NCBI GenBank assembly: GCA_030620095.1
Contig: JAUTXW010003390.1
Span: 434,001 to 498,000 of the forward strand
Length of the DNA stretch: 64,000 bases
Source: Kuschelorhynchus macadamiae
Taxonomy: Eukaryota; Arthropoda; Insecta; Coleoptera; Curculionidae
Reading direction: 5' to 3'
A program made the translations under genes and the position numbers. Shown here piece after piece: positions 1 to 11,322 of the stretch. The notes under the pieces were generated by a model. It was not told the DNA's origin. It saw only the letters and a list, made by a program, of their open reading frames with translations, and made no database searches. How positions within the stretch are numbered: position 1 is the first letter of the stretch; every line of letters begins with the position of its first letter.

Positions 1-1795
1 TTATTAATTTTTTTTATTTTTTTTTGTTTACATAGCAAAGTTGAACAAAATTAACAAACTAAACTACTATTTACAGCTACAAGTGAAAATAAAAAATAAT
101 TATGAAAATCTAGGTATTTAGTTAGATAGGTTTCTGATAAATATATTTAGAGAAGTTGTTCAAATTGAGCCCCTCCCTGTTGAATACAAACTAAGCATCT
201 TTTGCGTACCGAGTTGCAACTATTTATTAGTTCAACTGGGCTAATAGATGCAAAAGCTTGCCTAGTGGCCTCTTGCAATTCTTCTTTTGTGTAAAAGGTT
301 CTTCCTTTAAATATCAAGTCCTTCAATCTTCCCCACAAAAAAAAATCTAAGGGAGTTAAGTCACAGGACCTAGCAGGCCAAGGTATGGGGCCCCACGTAC
401 CAATCCAATTTTCTCGAAATTCGAAGTTTAAAAGATCAGTTGTGATCCTTGCATTGTGCGGGGGACAACCATCTTGTTGATAGTAGATATTTCTGGCATC
501 AGCTAAAGGTATGTCTTCCAACAAAGGGACAATATATGTGCGCAAAATATTTACATAATCATCTGCAGTTAAATTTCCATCGTAAAAATAAGGTCCCACA
601 AATCTTCCTCGGAATATCCCCACCCATATATTGAATCCACACCGACCTTGCCGGTCTTGTTGCACAACTACGTGTGGATTTTCAGTGGACCAGTGATATG
701 AATTATATCTATTAAATATACCAGAAGTATCTACTCTGAATTCATCACTCCAAATAATATTTAATGGAAAATTCTCATTCTCCATGAATTTTTGCTCATA
801 CCACTGACAAAATCTCAATCTTCTAGCGGCGTCTCCTTCACGGAGTTGATGAACTCTTCTCGTTCTGTACGGTTTGAATTTATGTTTTTTGAGTATTTTT
901 AAAACGGTGGTCTTTGGAACATTCGTTATATTAGCCAATGTTCGAGAGGAGGTGCCAGGATGATCTAATACCTCACCAATTATATTTAGCTGCTGGATTT
1001 CCTTTTCTTCCTTTAGTTCATAATGTCTTGTTCTTAACTTTTTAAAACTTCCGTAATTTACTAAATTACTTTTTAATGTTTGATAAATTCGGTTATCCGG
1101 TTGACGTCGCTCGGGAAATGTATTAAAATATAATTCACTAGCTGCTTCAGGAACTTCGTTAGATAATATGTAACATTTTAACATATCATACTTTTCATAA
1201 TTCTCAAACATATTTTGTCAGCAACTTAACACAACTTTATAAAGATAACACCAAAACGCAATAATTACACCAGACTACAGTAATCTGACAGCAATATATT
1301 CAAAATATTGAACGCGCGTCATTATTCCAAGGCCTACTTCGATGTAAACCAAAAACACCTAATATTTTTGTTATTTTTGAAAATAAGTACCTACAACTTT
1401 ATATCACTGAAAAGGGCTAAACGCGAGCATTTTTTATAATTTATAGCCAACTATGATTTCCATTTGAAAAAAAAAAGTTTTGCCTATTTATGATAAAACG
1501 GACAACTATAGAAAAAATCTGAGTACGCCACTGGATTGCACATAAAAAAGTGCCTTTAGAATGTCTTTGCAGAATGTTAATATTCCGCAAAATAAAAAAG
1601 TTATGGACAATTTTCAAAATGGCCGAAAATTGAAAAACGCCCTATATCTCAGTTGGCAGTGAAAATATCGGCAGGCGGTTTTTGCCATTAAACATTTCTC
1701 AGAAATCGAGCCCATGACACCTAAGTCAGTTTTGCTCTATCTAGTCAGGAAATAGGTTTTCTCTGTTAAAACAGACCAATTTCGACCACCCGGTA
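1..1795 (-). mobile_element. Mariner-like DNA transposon, left end outside window
   Basis: The element carries an intact transposase read on the minus strand. Its upstream (right) end probably lies near 1,780-1,800, where the sequence GACCACCCGGTACATTTACC closes a run that looks like a terminal inverted repeat (inward: GGGTGGTCGAAATTGGTC). The matching left terminus would lie before base 1, so the pair cannot be compared here. About 570 bases of non-coding leader separate the start codon from the presumed right end. Confidence 0.6.
147..1211 (-). CDS. Mariner/Tc1-superfamily transposase, DD41D type
   Basis: The 354-residue protein would cut and paste its own element in the nucleus. The N-terminal ~120 residues look like paired helix-turn-helix DNA-binding domains (SSRTLANITNVPKTTVLKIL fits the second). 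The DDE domain follows: first Asp in IWSDEF, second in YYQQDGCPPHN, third in CDLTPLDFFLW. I count exactly 41 residues between the second and third Asp, giving a DD41D signature like the rosa/Visitor-type groups rather than classic DD34D mariners or DD34E Tc1. Length is normal for the superfamily (about 340-360), the frame is uninterrupted and all three acidic residues are present, so the protein could be active. The ATG at 1,211 is followed directly by coding similarity. Family placement rests on my spacing count. Confidence 0.88.
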   Translation of the reverse strand: MFENYEKYDMLKCYILSNEVPEAASELYFNTFPERRQPDNRIYQTLKSNLVNYGSFKKLRTRHYELKEEKEIQQLNIIGEVLDHPGTSSRTLANITNVPKTTVLKILKKHKFKPYRTRRVHQLREGDAARRLRFCQWYEQKFMENENFPLNIIWSDEFRVDTSGIFNRYNSYHWSTENPHVVVQQDRQGRCGFNIWVGIFRGRFVGPYFYDGNLTADDYVNILRTYIVPLLEDIPLADARNIYYQQDGCPPHNARITTDLLNFEFRENWIGTWGPIPWPARSCDLTPLDFFLWGRLKDLIFKGRTFYTKEELQEATRQAFASISPVELINSCNSVRKRCLVCIQQGGAQFEQLL

Positions 1796-2275
1796 CATTT
1801 ACCAATATATATGTCTTAATAAATTAATGTTAGTACGAAAATTGCAAAAGGTATAAAAAATGTGATTAGAAATGACGAACTACTACAAATGAACTGTAAT
1901 TAAATCAACCATTAATCCGGCTCGAAGGACCAAAAAATGTTATTTAACGAAAGAAAATAACGAAGCGGCTAGTGGTCTAAATCGACTTACCATGACTTCC
2001 AGGCTGGTTCTGGCGATGGATTCGCAATTTAGAGCACAGTACCGATCGACACAAATGTATATGGTTACCGTTCGATAGGTGTCAAGCGAGTGGTCCCAGG
2101 TCCAAATCTTCGCCAATGGGCTGTAAGTTATCCGGACCTACTAGTGTGTTTTCGCGGACAAAATACCGCGAGATTTATCAACCTTTTGCAATTTAAAAAC
2201 AAGAAAGCTATAATTAATAAAATTAATAACCCAAAAAAAAAATATACAAAAAATAAAGTAAAAACGCGTGTACGG

Positions 2276-2279
<4 letters not shown>
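1796..2279. other. Unassigned sequence
   Basis: No coding similarity, RNA gene or clear repeat is visible here. It lies between the mariner-like element and a (TA)n tract. Confidence 0.5.

Positions 2280-2343
<64 letters not shown>
2280..2343. repeat. (TA)n microsatellite
   Basis: Uninterrupted TA dinucleotides for about 64 bases. Open frames across it (alternating Ile-Tyr) are artefacts. Confidence 0.97.
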
Positions 2344-2345
<2 letters not shown>

Positions 2346-2584
2346 ATATTCGCAATTCGGTCTTTTTCAAATCTAAAATGGAGAAAGACGTAGAATTTAA
2401 TTTTGATATTTATACATTTACTTGTTTTTATTTTATTTTTTTATTATTATTACCTTAAAACGTAAATTATTAAAAAAATGTACAATTTTTTTTGGTGGTA
2501 TTCTTATGTGTACTTTGGTCTTTTTCTTAGTGGAAAGAGAATAAATATCAATTATTCTTTTATGACATTATTATTTCTATCTTA

Positions 2585-4680
2585 CCTCAAAAGTAAAATT
2601 ATTATAGTAGTATTCTAGTACTGACTGAAATATATAATTTACTCAGATTGTTGACGTCCTTCTTATCGTTGATGGCATTTTTGCTTTTTTGAATCTCGAC
2701 CATCTCAAGAAATTTTTTAGTATGCGGTTCCGATTTTAATATTTTGGTATTATTATAATCAAAAGTATATCTTCTTGAAATTTAGTGATTCGTTAGAGCC
2801 GTCGCGTTTTTTCGACCCTTCAGTCGATTTTCCAGGTATTGGCTGGATTGACCTATATGCACACTGTTGCAATGTTTACAGGGTATTTCATAAATAACAT
2901 TGCTTTTTTTTTGTTTTTTGGGGTTTTAGATTTTAATCTGGAAACATTTTTTGAGAGCAGATTGGAAGCCTTGTGACAAGTTTCAATTTTATATTGTGTG
3001 AGTATTTTTTGAATTGGTTGGGATAAACCGTTTATAAAAGGTAAAGATATAAATTTTGTTGTATTTGATGTCTGATTATTTTTTATGTTGTTCGAATTAT
3101 AAAATTTGTTAATTCTACTTTTAATGGTCTTATTTATAAGGTGTTCTGGATAGTTATTTCTTTTTAGAGCATTTTCGGCTTTATTTAAGTCTTCTTTCCG
3201 GTATTCAGGTTCCGAGAGTATGATGGCACGATCTGCTAAAAATTACGGATTTTTTTTGGGAATTTGGGTGTTTTGATTTGTAGTTTAAATATCTAGAAGA
3301 CCAAGTTAATTTTGTGTACCATTCAGTTTTAATATTTTCGCCTGTATGATGTATTTTTATGTCTAAAAAGTTAATTCTGTTATTTTCTTCGATTTCAACT
3401 GTAAACTGTAAGCTTTTGTGATATTTGTTAAATTTATTTAAAACATTATTAACTTGATTTGCTGGTATTGTAGTAAGGCAATCATCAACATAATGGTATG
3501 TCGAAATTTAGATTATGTAAAATGTTTGTTTCAAGGTCTTCCATGACTATTTGTGCTACAACGCTAGATATGGAGAACTGATCTTCATATAAAAAATATG
3601 TGGAGTTAAGAGATAATTCAAATGCTTTGATAAATTCCTCTTGTGGTATATCCGTATATTTTTTAATTTCTGACCACTTTTCTTTAATTATTTTTAATGC
3701 AAATGGTATGGGTACATTTGTATATAAGGGTATTACGTCTAACGAAATTAGCAAAGGGTTTTTTGGAATTTTCCTATTTTTTATTTAAATTGAAACGAAT
3801 CTTTTATGTAACCGTTGTTTTTGTGTATAATACTACTAAAAATTCCTTTTAAGTATTTTGATAGTGGGGCGTATGGAAATTGTATCATTGATCGCAATGG
3901 AATATCTTTTTTATGAAGTTTTGGTGGTGGTCGAATCTTGAGGTTTTTAACAGTATTTGGAGAGATATATTATTTTTTTCCCAAAAATCAACAAGTTCGT
4001 TGTTCTTTTTTTGGTATTAGATTGTGGGAGCCGATTTAACTTTTTTGTAAGTTTTTGTATTACTTAGTAAGGAATTTTTTTTTGGAATACTCTGTTACTT
4101 GCATTATTACAGTTTTGTTGGATTTATCGACTCTAAGTATTTTGATTTCAGGGTTTTCTTTTAAGAATTTTTTAGTTGTTGTTATTTTTGAAGAAAAACT
4201 ATTATTATAAATTTTTTGAGTTTTAAGTTTGTTTTTAAAATTCGTCATTATATTGCAAGTTTTTGCCCTAATTTGATCTTTTTCTTCGATTTTTAAATTA
4301 TATATACCTGTTTCTATATTACATATTATGTCTTCGGTTGGTAATTATTTTTCATTATTTGTTTCAACCGCAAAATTGAGACCTAAGTTGAGTACATCCA
4401 TTGCAAAATCCGAAATACTTTTATCAATTAAATTTTCAGTTCAGTTTTTGTTGTGTTTTGAGCTGAATGCTTTTGTGTTGTAATTAGTTTATTAATTTTA
4501 TTTTTATTTTTTCTTTTATAGTTTGAAAATGTTTTTCAATGTTTGTCGCAATTTGATGCATGATTTTATTAAAAATGTTTTTCGGCAATAATCCTTTTAA
4601 TTGATTTTTAAGTGTATGTAATTATCGATTTAATTCTCTTAAATGGAGGGTAGTTTCAGTCATTAATAAATTTATCACAT
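2585..4680 (-). pseudogene. Penelope-like element copy A (reverse transcriptase + GIY-YIG), decayed
   Basis: PLEs encode a telomerase-related reverse transcriptase fused to a C-terminal GIY-YIG endonuclease. On the minus strand the N-terminal region lies around 4,060-4,650 (LRVDKSNKTVIM), the RT palm start around 3,750 (LISLDVIPLYTNVPIPFA), and the GIY-YIG remnant around 2,790-2,900 (the IGQ..S.YLENRLKG type). It is the same family as copy B at 5.8-7.9 kb but in opposite orientation. Relative to B it lacks the segment containing GCAMGA between the YEDQ and ISSVVAQ blocks, and it is broken by many frameshifts and stops. It ends at left with a block shared with B (GACGTCAACAATCTGAGTAAA on the minus strand). 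Non-functional. Confidence 0.8.
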
Positions 4681-4689
4681 TTAAATGAA

Positions 4690-5670
4690 ATTTAGGTATT
4701 TATTTTTATTTGACCAAGCTTTCGAAATATTTTCATATCTTCGTCAAGGGTCCGTAAAATTTAAACAATTAATATTATTAATTTAATTAATAATATTAGT
4801 AATATATGCATCTGGAGTTACATATAAAAAAAACGAAAAAGACTTGTAGTAATTTTGAGAAAAATGCTTGTTTAAAGCAGATATTTCTATACGTAGAATT
4901 TTGATATTAAACGTCAAATGACAATAAATAATTTGTTTTTTTATGACAAAATTGAAAATTTAAAATTTAAAGATTAAGAGAATGTTCATATTTGAAAAAA
5001 TATGTTTAAATTTTAGGTAAAAATAGTACGAGTATGTATAGGAAAGCAAACTTTAGAATCATTCATATAATTAATTATAATTGTTTTTATTACCACTATT
5101 ATCATTATTGGAAAATTTTGTTTCATCTAAAAGTAAAGTCTAAGAGTAAACTGAACTTAAATTTTCAATATCTGTTTTTTATTCATTGCCAAAGGTTTTT
5201 TTTTAACAAATCGAATCGTGTCCACTGTATTCCTTGTAATAATTGTGACAAAAAATATATTGGTCAAACTTCTCAAAAAATTATCAAAATGAATGCATTA
5301 CATAGAAGTGACGCAAGATTAAACAAAAGATCTTGTGCACTATCAGAACATATAATTGATACTGGCCACACATGCAATTTCCTACAAATTAAAATCTTAC
5401 ACGTAGAAAATAATACTACCAAAAGAACATTTTTAGAAATGGCAGAAATTATAAAAGAACCGTTGGCAATGAATAAAAAAAGTTTGAGTTCAATTTACTC
5501 ATATGTTTTATTTTTAGATGAAACAAAAATTTCCAATAATGATAATAGTGGTAATAATTAGATATATTACTAATATTATTAACTAAATTTAACTGTTTAA
5601 ATTTTAAGGACCCTTGACGAAGAAATAAAAATATTTCAAAAGCTTGGTCAAATAAAAATAAAACGTTAAT
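4690..5670 (+). pseudogene. Penelope-like element fragment C: GIY-YIG end with inverted flanks
   Basis: Bases ~5,200-5,470 encode a GIY-YIG endonuclease tail of a PLE distinct from A and B: C..C..KYIGQTSQKI, then SEHIIDTGHTCNF and the conserved acidic stretch KRTFLEMAEII. No reverse transcriptase remains, so this is a 3' fragment. It is flanked by inverted terminal blocks: ~4,700-4,800 is the inverse of ~5,560-5,665 (GACGAAG...AAAGCTTGGTCAAATAAA), and ~5,075-5,205 is the inverse of ~5,465-5,575 (ACCACTATTATCATTATTGG). Inverted terminal repeats of this sort are typical of PLEs. The terminal block resembles a degenerate hammerhead (TTGACGA...CGAAA) but the core is altered. Confidence 0.7.
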
Positions 5671-5699
5671 AAAGACATTTCCTTGCCGAATTCCCCGTA

Positions 5700-5703
<4 letters not shown>

Positions 5704-5771
<68 letters not shown>
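5704..5771. repeat. (TA)n microsatellite at 5' border of PLE copy B
   Basis: About 68 bases of TA repeat directly precede the start of similarity between PLE copies A and B. Confidence 0.97.
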
Positions 5772-5773
<2 letters not shown>

Positions 5774-5774
5774 T

Positions 5775-7925
5775 TCATATTAGGGAACTCAATCGAGAAT
5801 TAGATAGACTTAAAGATCAATTAATAGGATGTTTGCCGGAAAATATATTTAATAAATTCATACATCAAACATCGACCAATATTGAAAAACATTTTCAAAA
5901 TATAAAAGAAAAAAATAAAAATAAAATTATTAACCTAATCACAAAACAAAGGCCCTCAGCTCAAATCACAACAACAACTTGGATTGAAAATTTAACAGAT
6001 AAACATATTCCGGATTTTGCAACAGATGTACTCAGCTTAGGTCCCAACTTTGCGGTAGAAATAAATAACGAAAAACAATTACCAACAGAAAACATAATTT
6101 GTAATATAGAAACAGGTATATACAATTTAAAAATGGAAGAAAAAGATCAAATCAGGGCAAAAACTTGCAATATAATTACTAATTTTAAAAACAAACTTAA
6201 AGCTCATAAAAACAACAATAATAATTTTTCTTCAAAAATAACGAAAACTAAAAAATTCTTAAAAGAAAACCCTGAAATTAAAATACTTAGAGCCGATAAA
6301 TCTAACAAAACCGTAATAATGCAAGCAACAGAGTATTCCAAAAAAACGAATTCCTTATTGAATGATACAAAAACATACAAAAAAATTAAATTGGACCCCA
6401 CAAACCAATACCCAAAAAAAAATAACGAACTAATTGATTTTTGGGAAAAAAACAATTTATCTCTCCAAATACTGCTAAAAACCTCAAAATTCGAAACGCC
6501 GCGGCCGTGCCACCAAAAATATACGGATTACCAAAACTTCATAAAAAAGATATCCCATTGCGTCCAATAGTTTCTTGCAAACAATCCCCATACACCCCTC
6601 TATCAAATTACTTAAAAGGTATCCTCAGTAATATTATATATAAAAACAACTATTATATAAAAGATTCATTTCAATTTAAACAAAAAATAAAAAATAAGAA
6701 AAATTCCAAAAAACTACCTGCTAATCTCGTTAGACGTTATATATATTATCCTTATATACAAATGTACCCATACCACTTGCAATAAAAGTAATAAAAGAAA
6801 AGTGGTCAGAAATTAAAAAATATACAGATATACCACAAGAGGAATTTATCAAAGCAGTTGAATTAACCCTTAACTCCACATATTTTTTATATGAAGATCA
6901 GTTATATCAACCAACAGAGGGATGCGCAATGGGTGCCTCCATATCAAGCGTTGTAGCACAAATAGTCATGGAAGACCTGGAAACAAAAGTTTTAAAAAAT
7001 CTAAACTTTGACATACCATTTTTTTACCGTTATGTTGATGACTGCATTACTACAATACCAGAAAATCAAGTAAATAATGTCTTAACTACATTTAACGAAT
7101 TTCATAAAAGCTTACAATTTACAATTGAAGTCGAAAAAAATAACAGAATTAACTTTTTAGACTTAACAATACACCATATAGGCGAAAATATGAAAACTGA
7201 ATGGTATACAAAATGTACTTGGTCTTCTAGATACTTAAACTATAATTGAACCACCCAAATTCCCAAAAAAAATCTGTAATTGTAGGTTTAGCAGATCGCG
7301 CCATCATGCTCTCAGATCCTGAATACCGGAAGCAAGCCTTAGAAAAAGCCAGAAATGCTCTAAAAATAAATAATTATCCCGAACATCTTATAAATAAAAC
7401 CATTAAAAGTAGAATCCACAAATTTTATAACTCGAACGACATAAAAAATAATCAGACTCCAAACACAAAAAAAATTATATCTTTACCCTTTATAAACGGC
7501 TTATCCCAACCACTTCAAAAATTATTTAAACAATATAATATTCAAACTTGTCACAAGGCTTCCAATCTACTATCAAATAATTTTTCCAGATTAAAATCCA
7601 AAATCCCAAAAAACAAAAAAAGTAATGTTATTTATGAAATACCCTGCAAAGATTGCAACAGTGTGTATATAGGTCAAACTAGCCAATACTTGGAAAACCG
7701 ACTGAAGGGTCACAAGTATGACAAAAAAAACGCGACGGCTCTAACAAATCATGAAAATTCAAAAAAACATACCTTTGATTATAGTAACACCAAATCTTAA
7801 AATCCGAACCGCAAACTAAAAAAAGAGAATTTTTTGAGATGGTCAAAACACAAAAAAGTAAAAATGCCATCAACGATAAGAAAGACGTCAACAACCTGAG
7901 TAAATTTTATATTTCAATACTGGAA
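5775..7925 (+). pseudogene. Penelope-like element copy B (reverse transcriptase + GIY-YIG), nearly full length
   Basis: The order is that of a complete PLE protein, broken by frameshifts. The N-terminal domain (5,833-6,440) includes ILRADKSNKTVIM. RT follows: YGLPKLHKKDIPLRPIVS (6,520-6,575), a damaged palm start near 6,730, GCAMGASISSVVAQIVMEDLE (6,920-6,985), the catalytic YVDD in FYRYVDDCITT (~7,025) and INFLDLTIH (~7,150). The C-terminal GIY-YIG lies near 7,640-7,870 (VYIGQTSQYLENRLKGHKYD, then a frameshift before REFFEMVKT with the expected Glu). I see at least three frame changes or stops: ~6,460, ~6,740-6,790 and ~7,250. The catalytic Asp pair survives, but the reading frame does not. 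Confidence 0.85.
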
Positions 7926-7937
7926 TAACCACTGTGA

Positions 7938-9105
<1,168 letters not shown>

Positions 9106-9245
9106 AATGTTAAGCTATGCCGCAAACAGACAGACATACAGACAGACCAACGGAATTGAGAAAACATGTTTTTCTGCATCTATGAACTCAGTTTTTCACG
9201 ATTACAATATTTTCCTTTTACGAAAGAAATAAAAAAGAGAGTTAA
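9106..9245 (+). repeat. Dispersed repeat, terminal unit (GACA-run and end hairpin)
   Basis: The order is AAGCTATGCCGC, then ACAGACAGACATACAGACAG, ACGGAATTGAGAAAACATG, TTTTTCACGATTACAATA and a short hairpin TTTCCTTTTACGAAAGAAA. The same ordered blocks occur at 22.8, 24.1, 24.4, 30.8/32.8, 56.7 and 58.95 kb, in both orientations, so this is one end of a dispersed repeat family. Confidence 0.75.
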
Positions 9246-9309
9246 CAAATTTGATTGGTTCGACATCAAATGATGTCTTATGGTTTAATATTTATGTCGT
9301 AACCCACTT

Positions 9310-9660
9310 CAGCATTCACTTTAGCGTCTCGTTATTAAGACTGAAAGAAGTAAAACTGTTATATGTTTGGTATTCATCATGATTGAAAATTTTACAGTTT
9401 TTTAAATAATGAAGTTTTTTTGGCAGACTAAGCTTTCCGAAACTATCAAAGTACATGACTCTGTTCCCTGTTTCCTTGTAAGTGATTCCAAGATATTTTA
9501 TTCTAAATTAAGCATGCTACATACATTTTTTTCCAGGAATGTAAGGTATCTCGCCTAAACACTTCCCTGAAATTAAGTAACTTTAAACAATGAGCCCATC
9601 GTTCAATGCCTCGATCTGTAGTTGAACGTTTGGATAACTTCATCGGAAGTTCTTTGGCAC
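9310..9660 (-). pseudogene. Adenain-like cysteine protease remnant (Polinton/Maverick-type)
   Basis: Two minus-strand blocks in different frames resemble the adenovirus-type maturation protease of Polintons and related virus-like elements. Near 9,540-9,650 are STTDRGIERWA and FREVFRRDTL, matching the family's N-terminal LTN.D...FRGVF.RD.LP pattern as I recall it. Near 9,360-9,455 are VMYFDSFGKLSLPKKL and DEYQTYNSF, matching the YFDSFG..PP.EL ... YQ.YNS block just before the catalytic Cys. The His region and the terminal Cys motif (C-G-H-L-C type) are not visible, and a frameshift and stops separate the blocks. Non-functional. It lies directly downstream of the pX-like pseudogene on the same strand. 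Assignment is from remembered motifs. Confidence 0.55.
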
Positions 9661-9676
9661 TTTCTTCAAAGACTAT

Positions 9677-10069
9677 CTAGTTTTTTGTCTTGTGAAATTT
9701 AGAGCTACTACGTTTCTTTTTCAAAGCAATAGTCTCTATCGTTTTATTACATCTTTTCGCTTCCTTAAGTTTTTCGTGTACTGAATGCATATCATTTACG
9801 GCCTTAGTGACCCTAGCTACGCCTCCTAGTAATACTCCTAACGCGCGTAATGCTGCAATATAGGACTAAGCGGGAGAATACCTCCAACTTACGATATAAT
9901 CATGAATGATTCTTGGAGCTCGAACTTTTCTTACACCACGTTCTTGTTTAATTGACATCCGGGCGGTTTTTGTAGCTAGTTTAATATCGAATTTTGAACT
10001 TTTTTCACGTCTGAACAAGCCAAACAGCACTCCTTTCACCAAAACTGAACTCTTCACTCTCACTCCCAA
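9677..10069 (-). pseudogene. Small basic/hydrophobic virion-like (pX-type) protein, one nonsense codon
   Basis: One continuous minus-strand frame of ~130 codons is interrupted only by TAG at 9,866-9,868. The N-terminal half is basic (FGLFRREKSSKFDIK, then RGVRKVRAP). The second half has a short Gly-rich hydrophobic segment (ALRALGVLLGGVARVTKAV) and then a charged helix (VHEKLKEAKRCNKTIETIAL). I recognise this hydrophobic-then-KRxNKxxExIAL pattern from small proteins linked to Polinton-like and adintovirus-like elements, where they are compared with adenovirus pX/minor core proteins. It sits ~20 bases upstream of the protease remnant on the same strand, which supports one module. Exact function is unproven. 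Confidence 0.5.
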
Positions 10070-10185
10070 GCTCCTTCTAACTACTTATCTGCTAAATATG
10101 CTTTTCCAAGATTTTTGTTGCTGGAATATTCAATATCGAGTATGCAGTGATTATCTAACTTATTAATAGTTTAAACAATTTATTT

Positions 10186-10202
10186 GGTTTCTGGTCCACA
10201 GT
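10186..10202. other. Transib-end-like sequence
   Basis: GGTTTCTGGTCCACAGT differs at one base from the presumed right end of the Transib-like element at 32,798-32,815. Read inward on the other strand it gives ACTGTGGACCAGAAACC. This may be a terminal remnant of a related element; no transposase adjoins it. Confidence 0.4.
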
Positions 10203-10359
10203 ATGAATAACCTTATAGTCGTAATTCGAACGGGACCTTGTTCATTGAACCATTTAGGAAACCTGCACCCTTCAAGTTTCTCATTACAAATGAAGTTGTG
10301 ATAATTTTGATGTAGAGAAGATAAGCGCTATGAAAAGACATATTGACCTATAACAGACT

Positions 10360-10665
10360 ATGATTGGAGCTATTATATCCGGACCTAGTAGATCGGAGAA
10401 AACGAATTTAACATCTAATTTTTTATTTTAAATGGACTCAAATTTCAAAATGTGTATGTATATTTAAAGTTCTTATATTAAGATAAGTACAAATTTATCG
10501 AGCAAATATTAAGACAGGTCAAAGCTGTTAAATATTATGGATATAGCGATAATAATACTATGATAGATTTGGAAAACGGGCAGCCAAAAGATAAGATTAG
10601 GAACTTATATTGCGTGAGCGGACATAACTCCAGAGACTCCTTTTATTTGTTGTACATTTTTACAT
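10360..10665 (+). pseudogene. FtsK/HerA-type packaging ATPase-like remnant (Polinton-like)
   Basis: From ATG 10,360 the plus strand reads MIGAIISGPSRSEKTN, a P-loop in which the usual Gly before Lys-Thr is Glu. After a frameshift it continues KFQNVYVYLKFLY, then KYKFIEQILRQVKAVKYYGY, then SGHNSRDSFYLL. The last block resembles the GRHxxxDSFYLxQ motif downstream of Walker B in packaging ATPases of these elements. The Walker B Asp pair itself is missing, as if deleted. It is divergently oriented to the pX/protease remnants. The P-loop change, the missing Walker B and the stops make it non-functional. Confidence 0.5.
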
Positions 10666-10830
10666 GTCCATGAGGATCATGAAGATATTTTCTTTTACAC
10701 CAGAAGATATCGAGATAGAAGATGTCAATTATGCTTTATTTAATTTAAATCGAAATCTACCGCACAAGCTGCTAGGCTTAAATACCCGTCAATATTAACA
10801 AGAACTAAAGTTAAATGAAGATACACTTAA

Positions 10831-10833
<3 letters not shown>

Positions 10834-10882
<49 letters not shown>
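10834..10882. repeat. (TA)n microsatellite
   Basis: About 49 bases of TA repeat within the Polinton-like remnant region. Confidence 0.95.
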
Positions 10883-10885
<3 letters not shown>

Positions 10886-11151
10886 AACCTAAAGAGTATC
10901 TTTATTATAACGATGTAAAAAAATTGTTGATAGACTCATTAAATTGGGCGCTTGGAAGCTAGAAATGGTAATCGTACAAATGTAATAATAAGTACTTTCG
11001 AAGAATTAGAAGAGGTCGGAGTGATTGAGTTTAATAAATATGCTATTTAGATAAACCAATGCTTATTGTTACTGCTACCATGAACAAGTTCGGACAATCA
11101 TTGTCTTCACAACTCTATTCATTCTAATTCAGATAGTTATACCTTAAACAA

Positions 11152-11322
11152 ATGAGAGCGATTATAATATCGAAAATTGTGAACTCTGTAAGAAATGATG
11201 CTGAAAACAAACATGATTCTTTGGTAGAACAACTTCAAAAAACATTCAAATCTGTGAACATAAAATGTCTTACTCCGAGCGAGGAATTCCATGGTCGCGA
11301 AAGCCCGAAAACAAGTCGTTAA
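11152..11322 (+). CDS. Short ORF downstream of ATPase-like remnant, unknown
   Basis: This 56-codon frame (MRAIIISKIVNSVRNDAENK..., then LVEQLQKTFKSVNIK) looks like a charged amphipathic helix. Polinton-like modules often have a small coiled-coil-like ORF after the ATPase gene, and position and orientation fit that. At this length it may equally be chance, and it could be the start of a longer broken gene. Confidence 0.22.
   Translation: MRAIIISKIVNSVRNDAENKHDSLVEQLQKTFKSVNIKCLTPSEEFHGRESPKTSR

Noticed and set aside
449..634. Plus-strand frame inside the mariner transposase
   Set aside because: Antisense shadow of the intact minus-strand gene.
4690..4800. Hammerhead ribozyme in PLE fragment C terminal block
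   Set aside because: The core reads TTGACGA rather than CTGANGA and stems I and III do not pair convincingly, so not listed as a ribozyme.
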